Below are positions 34,150-43,587 of a stretch of DNA of 64,000 nucleotides, piece by piece. Below the pieces are notes generated by a model, which was not told where the DNA came from, did not search any database, and was given only the letters and a program-made list of their open reading frames with translations. Origin of the DNA: Ammoniphilus sp. CFH 90114 (GTDB lineage: Bacteria; Bacillota; Bacilli; Aneurinibacillales; RAOX-1); NCBI RefSeq assembly GCF_004123195.1, contig NZ_SDLI01000006.1, positions 1 through 64,000 on the forward strand, given 5' to 3'. The stretch's first letter is position 1; every line of letters starts with the position of its first letter. Made by a program: the position numbers and the translations under genes.

Positions 34150-34326
34150 ATGCATAACATCTCAGATGATTTGTTTTCGATGAGAGACGTCTATGCCTTA
34201 ATTAAGGCAAAGGAACAGTTAAAGGACAGCATTCTTGATCCTGCTCTGAAGTGGGATGAACGCATGGTCCTTTATCAGAAAATCAATGACATCAACGATC
34301 GAATTCGACAATTGAGTAATCGATAA
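34150..34326 (+). CDS. 58-aa protein under c-di-GMP riboswitch control
   Basis: ATG 7 nt after AAAGGAGG at the end of the aptamer. The protein starts MHNISDDLFSMRDVYALIKA and is helical and charged, with no membrane segment or signal peptide (ERMVLYQKINDINDRIRQLS). It is the only gene on the riboswitch transcript, since a terminator follows. Function unknown; a c-di-GMP-responsive regulator or adaptor in the motile/sessile switch is inferred. Confidence 0.85.
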   Translation: MHNISDDLFSMRDVYALIKAKEQLKDSILDPALKWDERMVLYQKINDINDRIRQLSNR

Positions 34327-34340
34327 GGAAAGAAATGTAG

Positions 34341-34374
34341 AACCTCACTCTTCCATCCAGGGAGTGAGGTTTTG
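34341..34374. terminator. terminator after the riboswitch gene
   Basis: CCTCACTC/GAGTGAGG stem with a roughly 11-nt loop and TTTTG, between convergent genes. Confidence 0.85.
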
Positions 34375-34384
34375 CTTATTTCGT

Positions 34385-35353
34385 TTATTTCCTGTCGAAC
34401 AGATCTAAGTATTCACCGTACCCCTCTTCTTCCATTCTCTCCCTTGGGATAAAACGTAAAGCAGCAGAATTAATACAGTAGCGTAACCCTGTTGGTTCAG
34501 GTCCATCTTCGAATACATGTCCAAGGTGAGAATCTGCCTCTTTGCTTCTGACCTCCGTACGGACCATATTGTGACTCACGTCGATTTCTTCCTGAATCTC
34601 TTGAGCATCAATAGGTTGGGTAAAGCTTGGCCAGCCACAACCGGAATCAAATTTATCAAGAGAGCTAAATAAAGGTTTACCAGAAATGATATCGACATAG
34701 AGTCCCTCTTCTTTGTGATTCCAATACTCGTTTTGAAAAGGAGGCTCCGTCCCATTGTTTTGAGTGACTTGATACTGCATGGGAGACAATTTCTTTTTTA
34801 ACTCTTCATCTCGTTGATGGTTCTTCCAATGTTCCTTTATGAAGTTGTCCCGTCCAGATCCTTGACGATAGAGCTTGTATCGGAAAGGATTTTTCTTATG
34901 GTAATCTTGATGGTATTCTTCAGCTGGATAGAACGGTGCAGCAGGTAATATGGCGGTTGCAATTGGCTTGGAGAAGCGACCACTTTCCTGAAGCTCTTGT
35001 TTGGATTGTTCAGCTAGTTGTCTTTGCTCCTCATTGTGATAAAAAATAGCCGTGCGATAGGACCCGCCGCGATCGTGGAATTGCCCTCCTTCATCCGTCG
35101 GGTCGATCTGTCTCCAAAATACATCTAATAATTGCTTATAAGGGAATACGCCTGGATTAAACGTAATTTGTACCGCCTCATAATGACCGGTTGTCTCCGA
35201 ACAGACTTCTTTGTACGTAGGATTTTCTTTAGATCCCCCCGTATATCCTGATACCACTTCTATAATCCCCGGTTGCTCCTCGAACGGAGATACCATACAC
35301 CAGAAACATCCTCCGGCAAAGGTAGCAAGTTCCTGTGCCATTGACTCCTTCAT
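34385..35353 (-). CDS. msrAB: fused peptide methionine sulfoxide reductase MsrA/MsrB
   Basis: About 322 residues. The MsrA domain (about 5-160) has the catalytic GCFWC motif and reduces Met-S-sulfoxide. The MsrB domain (about 185-310) has GCGWPSF, SHLGHVF and catalytic Cys in [12 protein letters not shown] and reduces Met-R-sulfoxide. The ATG at 35353 follows AAGGTG; in-frame Mets at 35374 and 35341 are alternatives. No signal peptide, so cytoplasmic repair. The zinc CxxC pair of some MsrB enzymes is absent. Confidence 0.95.
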   Translation of the reverse strand: MKESMAQELATFAGGCFWCMVSPFEEQPGIIEVVSGYTGGSKENPTYKEVCSETTGHYEAVQITFNPGVFPYKQLLDVFWRQIDPTDEGGQFHDRGGSYRTAIFYHNEEQRQLAEQSKQELQESGRFSKPIATAILPAAPFYPAEEYHQDYHKKNPFRYKLYRQGSGRDNFIKEHWKNHQRDEELKKKLSPMQYQVTQNNGTEPPFQNEYWNHKEEGLYVDIISGKPLFSSLDKFDSGCGWPSFTQPIDAQEIQEEIDVSHNMVRTEVRSKEADSHLGHVFEDGPEPTGLRYCINSAALRFIPRERMEEEGYGEYLDLFDRK

Positions 35354-35452
35354 TCTTTTCACCTTCTTCATCAATTGGTGTCCTACTTCCCTATTTTACC
35401 ACAGTTTCATTCTCATTTTGGACAGAGAGATGATAGGTAATACGCCCTTTTA

Positions 35453-38383
35453 CTATACTTCCTTCTCCTTGACGTGCGGAATGTGTATTTCTCCATTCTG
35501 AGTTCCGAGAAGCAGCGTTTGCAGCAAAATAGAAGAAAGCTTACTAGGTGGATAAGGTTTGATTAGATAATCCTTTGCCCCGAAGGTTCTCCCTTTTTCT
35601 TTTTCATCTAGGGCAGATGAAATAAAGATGGGAATGGCTTGTGTTTCAGGAGATTTCTTCAACTCTTCAATCACTTTCCATCCATCTGGACTGTCTCCCA
35701 ACATCAGATCGATGACAATGGCCGCAGGAGTGTGTTGCTTTATTTCGGACAACGCCAAGATCCCGTCGGTATAATGTTTGACGTAGAAGCCCGATTCAGT
35801 TAGCTCATCTGTTAGCAGCATAGCTAAGCTTAAATCATCTTCGATAACAATGACGGTACCGAATTCCTTGTTTAAAGAAGGCTTCGTTGGTGAGGAGTCC
35901 AACTCCTGGTTGCGAGGCAATGGGAGGATTACCGTGAAAATAGATCCACTGCCAAGCTCCGATTTCACCTCGATATTCCCCCCATGTTCAGCAATAATTT
36001 CTTTGCAGATGGCTAAGCCGAGTCCTGTTCCACCAATTTGATGGCGGTCATCGTGTTTAATCCGGTGGAATTTCTGAAATAGTTTTGATTGCTCTTCTGG
36101 TGGAATGCCTAATCCTTGGTCTGACACGTGAATAAGTAGTTGTTCATTGTTCTCTTCAAAATTGACAATGATGTCTCCCCCATGAGGCGAGAATTTAACA
36201 GCGTTACTAATCAAATTTGTAAAGACTTGTACCATTTTTTCTTTGTCAGCATAAATGGTAGTATTGACGACTGGATGATTCACCGTAATCTGATGCTTAG
36301 TGGTCGTATATTTAAATGAATCCATCACTTCCTTCACTAAAGCCACCAATTCAAACTTTACTTTTTGGTACGATTGTTTACCTGACTCCATTCGCTGAAG
36401 GTCCAAGAAATCATTAATTAAACTTGTTAGCCTCGATGCTTCTTTGTATATCGTTTCAAGGTACTTTCTTTGGCGATCCGGTTTAAGTTCCCGCGTAATC
36501 ATGAGTTCAGCAAAACCTAATACGTTTGTAAGTGGAGTTCTTAATTCATGACTTACGGTACTTACTAAATCAGATTTCATTTGATCGATCTCATACTCTG
36601 CTGTAATGTCTCGATGAACAAGCAAGGTTCCTATTTTATGCTGGTTGCGGTAGATGGCTTGGGCATAGACCTTTATCACTCGCAAACGAGGATGGGTGAT
36701 ATTGTATTGATAAGAAGATGAACTCGAGCGTCCAAATACAGCTTCATGGAGGTATTGAGTGAGTCCTTGATCCATGTCAGAGAGTTCCTCTAAAGAACGG
36801 CTCCATTGAGAATAAATCGACAGTCCCGCATCAAAGTTATCCTCCCAACCTAGCATGTGACAAAGCGTTCGGTTGGTTTGGAGTAACTGCCCTTCTAAAT
36901 CAACGAGCTGTATCCCTTCATTCACATGATCGATAATGTCTTGGTTCACTTGTCTATTACTTTCCGTTTCTTCATACAGGCTTATCTTCTCGAGGGAGAG
37001 AGAAACGCGATTCATAACACCAGTTAATTCATTGATTTCCTCCACATGAAAAGGACTGCCTAGCCTTGATGAGATAAACACAGCGATTAACTCTTCGGTA
37101 GACGAGTAGACGGGTAGGTACAAATCAAAGACTCGAATTGGGTTTTCATGGTATCCCTGTTCATAAGGTTCGGCAGTTCGCTCGGATAGGAAAGGCTCCT
37201 TCGTCTCCTCCAAACGAATGACTAGGCTATCTTGTATGCATTGCTTGAACTTTTCCGCTTGATGCTTAGAGATCCCAATGGAGGAATATTCATTCCGATC
37301 ATTAAGAAGCACAATCATGGCCTTATCCATCGAGTATATTTTCAAGGTATGCGCAAGCACACTGTCGAGGAGTACGCTCCTGTCTAGGCTTATGGACAGG
37401 TCATGATTTAAACGGTTAAGGTTCATCAGAACCGTTCGGTTTTTTTCCACTTCATCAAGGGACTGGATGAGCTTGGCTTCTACTAATTCTTGTTCAGCTA
37501 AGGAGCGCTCGAGCTTGTTTCGTTGATCGGTAAGCTCATCTTGTTGTGCCAATAGTTCCTCATTGTGGGCATAGAGCTCTTCTTCCTTGGATTGAAGACT
37601 TAATACCATATTTTCAAATGAGCGAGTCAGGACACCTAATTCATCCTCACGATTGGCGAGTTGGTTCTTATAAGGCGTGTTATAGACACCTATATTTCCC
37701 GCAGCCAGCTGTTCCGATGTAAGAGAGAGTTCTTGAATAGGTCTACCGATGTCCTTTGTAATTCTTCTGATGGCAACTTGAATAATCGCTAGTAAGAAAA
37801 TAACATAAGCCAACAGCAAATAATTCAGTCTCTGTGTTTCCTTAAGAAAGTGATCATAATGATCTTGTAAGGCTTGATTATAATTACTTGATGAATGTTC
37901 CATATATTCTAAGAAGCTGTTAATTGTATCTGTCGTCCCACTTTGCGATATCTCACGGATAGCGTAATAATCATTCTTTTCAATTAGTCCTTCGAATCGA
38001 GGTAACAACTGATGAATAAATTTGTCCGTAAAGAGGCTTAAGTCTCTGCTGATCTGTTTTTCTTCTTCATTTAAAGGAAACTGTTGAAAGCGAGATAAGG
38101 TTTCTGTAAGTTTATGCCCTTCTAAATAAGAAGCCTGTAGTTCTCTTTGAGATTGGAAGGCTAAGAACCCTCTTTCCCGAAGAATCATTTGGGTATAATG
38201 ATGTTCAAGCTCTTTTACCACATTTTGCTTTTTAATCAATTCGTCGCGCTCTACCTTATAGCTCTCTTTAATGGAGGCTTCAATTGAGAAGATGGTCATA
38301 ATCCCAATGAAAGCAAGAGTAAAAACGATCATCATGATGAAGAGGAATCTTCGGTTGATGCTCTTATTAAAATAGCTATGCAT
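35453..38383 (-). CDS. hybrid sensor histidine kinase (CHASE3-HAMP-GAF-PAS-HK-REC)
   Basis: 976 residues: TM1 (about 13-33), CHASE3-like extracytoplasmic four-helix sensor (35-185), TM2 (about 187-207), HAMP (210-262), coiled coil (262-320), GAF (about 325-470), PAS (480-595), HisKA with His612 in STVSHELRTPL, HATPase_c (N, G1 and G2 boxes visible) and a C-terminal receiver with the phosphoacceptor Asp in VIDLMLGD. The last gene of the operon; its start overlaps the upstream single-domain regulator by 8 nt, indicating coupling. Likely head of a phosphorelay through the Hpt-containing protein of the same operon. Stimulus unknown. Confidence 0.93.
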   Translation of the reverse strand: MHSYFNKSINRRFLFIMMIVFTLAFIGIMTIFSIEASIKESYKVERDELIKKQNVVKELEHHYTQMILRERGFLAFQSQRELQASYLEGHKLTETLSRFQQFPLNEEEKQISRDLSLFTDKFIHQLLPRFEGLIEKNDYYAIREISQSGTTDTINSFLEYMEHSSSNYNQALQDHYDHFLKETQRLNYLLLAYVIFLLAIIQVAIRRITKDIGRPIQELSLTSEQLAAGNIGVYNTPYKNQLANREDELGVLTRSFENMVLSLQSKEEELYAHNEELLAQQDELTDQRNKLERSLAEQELVEAKLIQSLDEVEKNRTVLMNLNRLNHDLSISLDRSVLLDSVLAHTLKIYSMDKAMIVLLNDRNEYSSIGISKHQAEKFKQCIQDSLVIRLEETKEPFLSERTAEPYEQGYHENPIRVFDLYLPVYSSTEELIAVFISSRLGSPFHVEEINELTGVMNRVSLSLEKISLYEETESNRQVNQDIIDHVNEGIQLVDLEGQLLQTNRTLCHMLGWEDNFDAGLSIYSQWSRSLEELSDMDQGLTQYLHEAVFGRSSSSSYQYNITHPRLRVIKVYAQAIYRNQHKIGTLLVHRDITAEYEIDQMKSDLVSTVSHELRTPLTNVLGFAELMITRELKPDRQRKYLETIYKEASRLTSLINDFLDLQRMESGKQSYQKVKFELVALVKEVMDSFKYTTTKHQITVNHPVVNTTIYADKEKMVQVFTNLISNAVKFSPHGGDIIVNFEENNEQLLIHVSDQGLGIPPEEQSKLFQKFHRIKHDDRHQIGGTGLGLAICKEIIAEHGGNIEVKSELGSGSIFTVILPLPRNQELDSSPTKPSLNKEFGTVIVIEDDLSLAMLLTDELTESGFYVKHYTDGILALSEIKQHTPAAIVIDLMLGDSPDGWKVIEELKKSPETQAIPIFISSALDEKEKGRTFGAKDYLIKPYPPSKLSSILLQTLLLGTQNGEIHIPHVKEKEV

Positions 38384-38741
38384 TCAGAATATCCTCCGTT
38401 AACTGTAGCAGGTGCATCGGACTAAATGGCTTTGCAAGGAAGTAGTTGGCTCCGGCCGCTATGGCCTCCTCTTGATCTCGCTGTTGAGCCTTGGCAGTAA
38501 GCATAAGTATGGGAATGCTCCCTTTCTCTGGGTGCTGTCTTACTAATTTAATAAGCTCAATGCCTGTCATCTTTGGCATCATATAATCTACTATAATTAA
38601 GTCGAAGTCTTCCGCTAACAATCGTTCATAGGCTTCTAATCCGTTCGAGGTCTCTCGTATTTCGTGACCTTCTTCCTCCAACGAGTCAACGATTAACATA
38701 CGTAGTACCTCTTCATCTTCTGCTAGTAGAATTCTTGGCAT
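38376..38741 (-). CDS. single-domain response regulator (CheY-like receiver)
   Basis: 121 residues comprising only a receiver domain: acidic pocket EDEE, phosphoacceptor Asp52 in VDYMMPKMTG, Thr in LMLTAKA and Lys in FLAKPFSP. Without an output domain it must act by protein contact or as a phosphate sink for the adjacent hybrid kinase. Overlaps the kinase gene and follows the glycosyltransferase gene by 6 nt. Confidence 0.93.
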   Translation of the reverse strand: MPRILLAEDEEVLRMLIVDSLEEEGHEIRETSNGLEAYERLLAEDFDLIIVDYMMPKMTGIELIKLVRQHPEKGSIPILMLTAKAQQRDQEEAIAAGANYFLAKPFSPMHLLQLTEDILNA

Positions 38742-38747
38742 GTTTGT

Positions 38748-40187
38748 TCACTCCTCTGATACGCCTTTTCTTGTCATTTCTCCCCAACTGTGCTTTTTCC
38801 CCCTAATGGCCTCCACTAAGCCTTGAAAACGCCAGATTGTCATAAGAGGCCGATACCAAAACGATTCAGCTAAAGCATAGAAGAAGAGTCGGGTTAATTC
38901 TAATGGCTTATTATATCTACGGAGGCTCCATTCCTCTAAGAGAACGGCACCCATGGATAAAAATGAACCATAGGCAAACATTAGGAGAAAAAGAATACAA
39001 GCAGACTGCCAATATATCTTACCTAATGAAAATCCTAAGACAATAAATAAATATCCAATTAATTCAATCGCTGGTCCGAGGAGTTCAACAAACAAAAAGT
39101 AAGGCATGGCAATCATTCCTATTCCGCCGTATCGTGGATTAAGAATCATCGTTCGATGGTTCCAAAGACTTTCAAATAGACCACGGTGCCAGCGAGTTCT
39201 CTGTCGTTTTAATATCGTAAGGTCTTCAGGGGCTTCTGTGTAACAGACGGGATCAGGCACATAAAAAATACGAGCGTTCCACTTCTTCTCTTTAATTAAG
39301 CGATGTAATCGAACGACTAACTCCATGTCCTCTCCAACGGTTCCAACCTTGTATCCACCTGCTTCCACCACACGGTCTGTCCTGAAGACACCAAAGGCCC
39401 CAGAGACAATCAAGAGGAGATTTCCCTGGCTTAAACCAATTCTCCCCATTAAGAAAGCTCTTAGATATTCGATCACTTGCATTACAACCAGGGGTTTGCG
39501 GGAGAGTTCCATCTTTTCTAACTCTCCGCCTTTAATCTTACAACCATTGGCAATGGCGACACTGCCCCCTGCAGCAATAATTTCGTGGTCTTTATCCTCA
39601 ATAATCGGTTTCATGACTTTTAGAAAGGCATCCTTTTCCAACACGGTATCGCCATCTAAAGAAACGAAGTAGGGATACTTTGACAGATTGATACCCGCAT
39701 TGAGTGCGTCAGATTTACCGCCGTTCAATTTATCAATAAGCAGGAGGTTTGAGTACACTTGGGATTTATAGATACCTTGGATAGGTTGGGTTTGGATTTG
39801 ATTTCGTCTCCGAATTACTTTTTTCTTAATTTCTATCATGTTAAATTCATGAATCATCTTTTCTACCGTGGAATCTTTGGAACCATCGTTGATGACAATA
39901 ATTTCGTAGTTTGGGTATTGTTGATGGGTCATAAGAGATTTTACACTTCCCACGATACCTACCTCTTCATTATAGGCGGGAACGAGAATGGAGATGGGAG
40001 GAGCGAAATCAGACCCGTGAATCTGGGTGAAAGCCTCTACCTTATGCAGGCCTTCTTCTCTTTTTAACTTCCCGGTCGAGATCAGGAACAATACGAGGTA
40101 AAACAGGCAAACAAAACAAATATAGAATATGACAAAAGTATTCACCCAGTTAAATAGATAAAGGCCGTACTCCAAGAGTTTATTCAT
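38748..40187 (-). CDS. membrane glycosyltransferase family 2
   Basis: About 479 residues from MNKLLEYGLYLFNW (AAGGAG 8 nt upstream; a 23-codon upstream extension would lie within the preceding gene). TM near residues 5-30, GT2 domain (about 50-310) with VPAYNEE, VINDGSKDST, DGDT, a GEDMEL-type acceptor motif and QRTRWHRG (Q/RxxRW), then three to four C-terminal TM helices. This architecture fits processive polysaccharide synthases of the poly-GlcNAc/BcsA type. Coupled to signalling genes, so c-di-GMP or phosphorelay-controlled exopolysaccharide synthesis is inferred. No PilZ domain is seen. Confidence 0.92.
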   Translation of the reverse strand: MNKLLEYGLYLFNWVNTFVIFYICFVCLFYLVLFLISTGKLKREEGLHKVEAFTQIHGSDFAPPISILVPAYNEEVGIVGSVKSLMTHQQYPNYEIIVINDGSKDSTVEKMIHEFNMIEIKKKVIRRRNQIQTQPIQGIYKSQVYSNLLLIDKLNGGKSDALNAGINLSKYPYFVSLDGDTVLEKDAFLKVMKPIIEDKDHEIIAAGGSVAIANGCKIKGGELEKMELSRKPLVVMQVIEYLRAFLMGRIGLSQGNLLLIVSGAFGVFRTDRVVEAGGYKVGTVGEDMELVVRLHRLIKEKKWNARIFYVPDPVCYTEAPEDLTILKRQRTRWHRGLFESLWNHRTMILNPRYGGIGMIAMPYFLFVELLGPAIELIGYLFIVLGFSLGKIYWQSACILFLLMFAYGSFLSMGAVLLEEWSLRRYNKPLELTRLFFYALAESFWYRPLMTIWRFQGLVEAIRGKKHSWGEMTRKGVSEE

Positions 40188-41253
40188 CCTCTGGGCTCCT
40201 TTCCAGCCACTCCTCCGCCATATCTCTTGCGAAAGCGTCCGAGTGGTTCTCGCCAATCCATCTTAAACGTTCTTCTCCAATTTTACGATGTTTTCGTAGA
40301 GACTTACCCGCTTCATACCTGACTTGGTAATGCTCGTCGGCAAGAAGTATTTCTAGGTATGGGACGAACGTGTCTTTTCTTATAGATCCCATTACCCTGG
40401 CTAACATGACTTTTTCCACCCAGATACGCTCATTTACGCTGTTTAGCAGAGGCAGAAGTAGGTTTGGTGATTTAAGATAGCCAAAATCAGAGATGGATTT
40501 TAGGACTTTAATACGTATTTCCCTCGAAGTGTCGGGTGAGCTCAATAGTCTTTCAAGCAAGTCCAAGAGGTCCCATGATCGGTAATTTTTTTCTCGTAAG
40601 ACTTCAAGAACACATTCTTGTTGATTAGAAGGTAAAGTGAAAAAACGTTTCACGTAATCCTCATAATGATCCGTATCCATCATCTCACTCATCATCTCGT
40701 AACAAAGAAACCGGGGAAGATTCGACTCATTTAGTAGGATTAGATCAATGTACGGATCCTTTAATGCAGCAAAGATGAGATAGATCTGCTGCTTTTCCTC
40801 TTGCGTGCAATTTCTCCGCTCTAATAGCCGTGTAATTTCTCCTTTTAGACTGTGCATTTTAAAGATTTTAATAAAGTAGAGGGTATTCATGCGAACAGAC
40901 CAGCGTCTATTCTGTAGACGTTTTAGGTAGATATTATAAAAGTGTTTGTCTACAAAATGATATAAATGACCTAGTGGCCCAACTTCTAATTTGATGTCTT
41001 TCAATACCTGACTTAGATATTCCTCCAGGGCTTCAACTTCGAGAGAATTCTTTGGGATGATCCCATCACTCATCTTTCCAGATTCTAAATAATTTTGAAG
41101 ATGTGGTTTGTTGGAGTCGATCCAGTATTGCTTTTTATCTATTCTCTTTTGTCTGTGGAGCTTTCGGAATAGTAAATAAAAATATAGTAAAAGAAGTAGG
41201 ATAAAGAATAAACTAGTAGAAAGAATGGCGATGCTTAGTCCTATACTACTCAT
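40180..41253 (-). CDS. membrane-anchored HEAT-repeat protein
   Basis: 357 residues: one N-terminal TM helix (about 5-30), a basic segment, then helical repeats of HEAT type (about 110-345; WSVRMNTLYFIKIF, REIRIKVLKSISDFG, YQVRYEAGKSLRKHRKIG). HEAT arrays are protein-binding scaffolds. It overlaps the glycosyltransferase gene by 8 nt and the regulator gene by 4 nt, pointing to a stoichiometric partner of the membrane synthase. Function inferred from context only. Confidence 0.85.
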   Translation of the reverse strand: MSSIGLSIAILSTSLFFILLLLLYFYLLFRKLHRQKRIDKKQYWIDSNKPHLQNYLESGKMSDGIIPKNSLEVEALEEYLSQVLKDIKLEVGPLGHLYHFVDKHFYNIYLKRLQNRRWSVRMNTLYFIKIFKMHSLKGEITRLLERRNCTQEEKQQIYLIFAALKDPYIDLILLNESNLPRFLCYEMMSEMMDTDHYEDYVKRFFTLPSNQQECVLEVLREKNYRSWDLLDLLERLLSSPDTSREIRIKVLKSISDFGYLKSPNLLLPLLNSVNERIWVEKVMLARVMGSIRKDTFVPYLEILLADEHYQVRYEAGKSLRKHRKIGEERLRWIGENHSDAFARDMAEEWLERSPEDE

Positions 41254-42848
41254 ACTAATCCTCGAATAAGTCGCCGTACTCGGGCGTGGAGCTCTTTCAT
41301 ACTGAATGGCTTCGTCATATAATCATCGGCACCTTTTTGAAGAGCTAAAGCTATATCCCCCTCTGCCCCACGACTCGTGAGCATCATGACTCTATATTTT
41401 CTTCTGTCGTAATTTTGTCTAATATGATGGAGTACAGCCAATCCGTCCATTTTTGGCATCACGCGATCGACAATGAGAAAGTAAAAGGGCTGTTGATTGT
41501 GCCATGGATCGTTAAAGAACTGTTGCCCATTTTCATAGCTGCGTATCTCTACCGGCATCTCCTCCCCACCAATGTCGCTGAGTTGCTCCGTAAGTAGTTC
41601 TCGGACCAAGCTATCGTCGTCAATGATTCCGATGTGAAGCTTCCTCATATTGGAATCACCAAACCGTGCTTCATAGATTTGTCCTGTATTCCCTTTCTTC
41701 TCCACATCGTTAAATGCCAGGGAAGACAGACAGTGCTCTATGGAAAGAAGGGAATCATCAACTTGAGCGATTTTTGCAGAAAAGGTAATTTCGGTTCCCC
41801 ACGTCTCACGTGAAGTGTCTCGGAAGCGACTTAGTAGTCTTTCGAGTAACGTTTTTCCCTCTGCTTTTTTGGTTTTCGAAAGAAGGAGGATGAACTCATC
41901 GGAATGCGATCGAGATAAGTGATCGGTTGGCCTTATACTGTTTTTTAAGTAGGTGCTAAACGCCTTTAATAACTCATCTCCTATGTGATATCCACGCTGC
42001 TGATTAAAGTTTCTAAATTGATCCAGGTTGATTAGAGCTAACGTAAAAGGTTCATTCGACCTTCTAAGCTCATGGAGTTGCCTTGCCAATTCATTGTGAA
42101 GGTATCTAAGATTAAACACACCTGTTAATTGGTCGATTAACGTCATATCTAATAAATTTCTTCTCCGCTGAATGTGCTTCTTTACCCGTATAATGAACTC
42201 TTCCTGATCTGTGATAGGCTTTTGGATAAAATCATCAGCTAAGGTGTAGCTTTTTAAGCGAGTTTCTCGATCGGTAAAGGAACTCATCATGATGATTGGG
42301 ATATGATGTATGGAACAAGGCTCTTGGATCTTAGATAGGATATCAAAGCCGTCTTGAACTGGCATATTAATATCAAGAATGACACATTCCGGGAGCCAAT
42401 TGTAAAAATTTTCTATGATATTTACTCCGAGATCTGTTGCAATGACCGTCATGATATTTTCTCTTTCAAGGGTATCCTTTAAGTAGGTTAAGAGAGTGGT
42501 ATCATCATCTATAATTAAGACCAATCCTTCTTGATTTCTTGCAAGCTGGTGGCTATCATCTAAAAAATCTTCTTTCTTAAAAGAATCATAAGTTGTGCTA
42601 AGGATGATAAAGGGAAGCAGAAGATTCTTAGTCTTGGATTTGTCCCAAGTTTCTGTTGAATCTTTATTGACTTTGCTCTCCAATTTTTCAGCTACTTCTG
42701 ACCACTCAGATAAACCGATAGTACCTGCAGTTCCCTTTACGGTATGCAGGAAACGGTATAGTTCTGTTTCTTCAACAGCATCATTATTAAGTATTTGATT
42801 TATGTCTTCTATTTTATTAGCAATGAATTTGGATTGATATTTATTCAA
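41250..42848 (-). CDS. multidomain response regulator Hpt-REC-GGDEF-REC
   Basis: About 532 residues from TTG (42848; GAGGTGAT 5 nt upstream). An Hpt-like helix bundle (about 5-105; phosphorelay His in FLHTVKGTAGT), receiver 1 (about 110-225; LILDINMPVQDG-type Asp), a GGDEF domain (about 240-400) whose signature is SHSDEF rather than GGDEF, hence probably catalytically inactive, and receiver 2 (about 405-530; VDRVMPKMDG, MTKPFSMKE). It could accept phosphate from the hybrid kinase. First gene of the operon and nearest to the structured leader. Confidence 0.92.
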   Translation of the reverse strand: MNKYQSKFIANKIEDINQILNNDAVEETELYRFLHTVKGTAGTIGLSEWSEVAEKLESKVNKDSTETWDKSKTKNLLLPFIILSTTYDSFKKEDFLDDSHQLARNQEGLVLIIDDDTTLLTYLKDTLERENIMTVIATDLGVNIIENFYNWLPECVILDINMPVQDGFDILSKIQEPCSIHHIPIIMMSSFTDRETRLKSYTLADDFIQKPITDQEEFIIRVKKHIQRRRNLLDMTLIDQLTGVFNLRYLHNELARQLHELRRSNEPFTLALINLDQFRNFNQQRGYHIGDELLKAFSTYLKNSIRPTDHLSRSHSDEFILLLSKTKKAEGKTLLERLLSRFRDTSRETWGTEITFSAKIAQVDDSLLSIEHCLSSLAFNDVEKKGNTGQIYEARFGDSNMRKLHIGIIDDDSLVRELLTEQLSDIGGEEMPVEIRSYENGQQFFNDPWHNQQPFYFLIVDRVMPKMDGLAVLHHIRQNYDRRKYRVMMLTSRGAEGDIALALQKGADDYMTKPFSMKELHARVRRLIRGLV

Positions 42849-43211
42849 GTGATCACCTCGACAAAAGACTACACTCTTCCACTTTACATGAGTATATATC
42901 AATTTTCTACAAGGTATTTTTGGTGATTGGAAATATTTCTAAATAGCAAGAAGGACTTGCTATGTGAGCAAGTCCTTCTTATATGTAAACCTTATATAAA
43001 AAATGGCTCGTTAACACTTCCTAGCAGATATTAACAACTGGCTAACGAGCCCAATAAACTCTCGAGGATTTGAAACAAAGGTTAGGAACCATAAACACGA
43101 CTTAGTATCAACTTGAGGAGATAAGTTATGGTTCATATACTGAAAGTATATATCATTGTATATCAATCGTCTACAAGCAAAGATTGGTAAGCGGTGGAAT
43201 CAGAAAGGGCT
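42849..43211. other. 363-bp hairpin-rich region upstream of the signalling operon
   Basis: No convincing gene. Three inverted repeats: AAGAAGGACTTGC/GCAAGTCCTTCTT (42948-42980), GGCTCGTTA/TAACGAGCC (43005-43051) and GAACCATAA/TTATGGTTC (43086-43134). A direct repeat related to TATATCAAT-N3-CTACAAG occurs near 42896 and 43157. Promoter-like minus-strand sequence near 43140-43180 would give a structured leader of nearly 300 nt for the downstream operon. Confidence 0.55.
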
Positions 43212-43379
43212 TCAACGGAAGCTTTTCTTATAAAAATCCCAGAACATCCACACGAAGTAGCTAATAGCTAGTAATGGAACAAACCAAGTCCCCCTCTCTT
43301 CTAAAAAGTTCAATATTGAAAAATAAAGCAGACCCAAAGTTAGAACGGCTCTGGTGATAAAAATTTGTAGATTGCTCAT
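43212..43379 (-). CDS. small two-TM membrane protein, 55 aa
   Basis: ATG after GAGGG at 10 nt; starts MSNLQIFITRAVL. Two hydrophobic helices (about 7-26 and 31-50) separated by LEERGTW, then a basic C-terminus FYKKSFR. Function unknown; it could be the first gene of the signalling transcript, but 363 nt separate it from the next gene. Confidence 0.6.
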   Translation of the reverse strand: MSNLQIFITRAVLTLGLLYFSILNFLEERGTWFVPLLAISYFVWMFWDFYKKSFR

Positions 43380-43587
43380 CTTATTTTTCCCTCACGGTTG
43401 CATGTTTTGGATTTACTGGTGCTTGTACATATTTATGGGGTGATAGTTAAATTATGACAGACTACGCTTACAAAACTGTCATATTCTAAATCGCTTACAA
43501 TACTTGCTTTCATTAGTTATTTGAGGCATTATAGGGAAGGCTCTTACGAAGCCCAGACATATAAATAAACAACAATTGGTGATGATA

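Noticed and set aside
41250-42848. Active diguanylate cyclase
   Set aside because: The signature is SHSDEF, lacking the glycine pair needed for GTP binding, so catalytic activity is unlikely; kept as a degenerate GGDEF.
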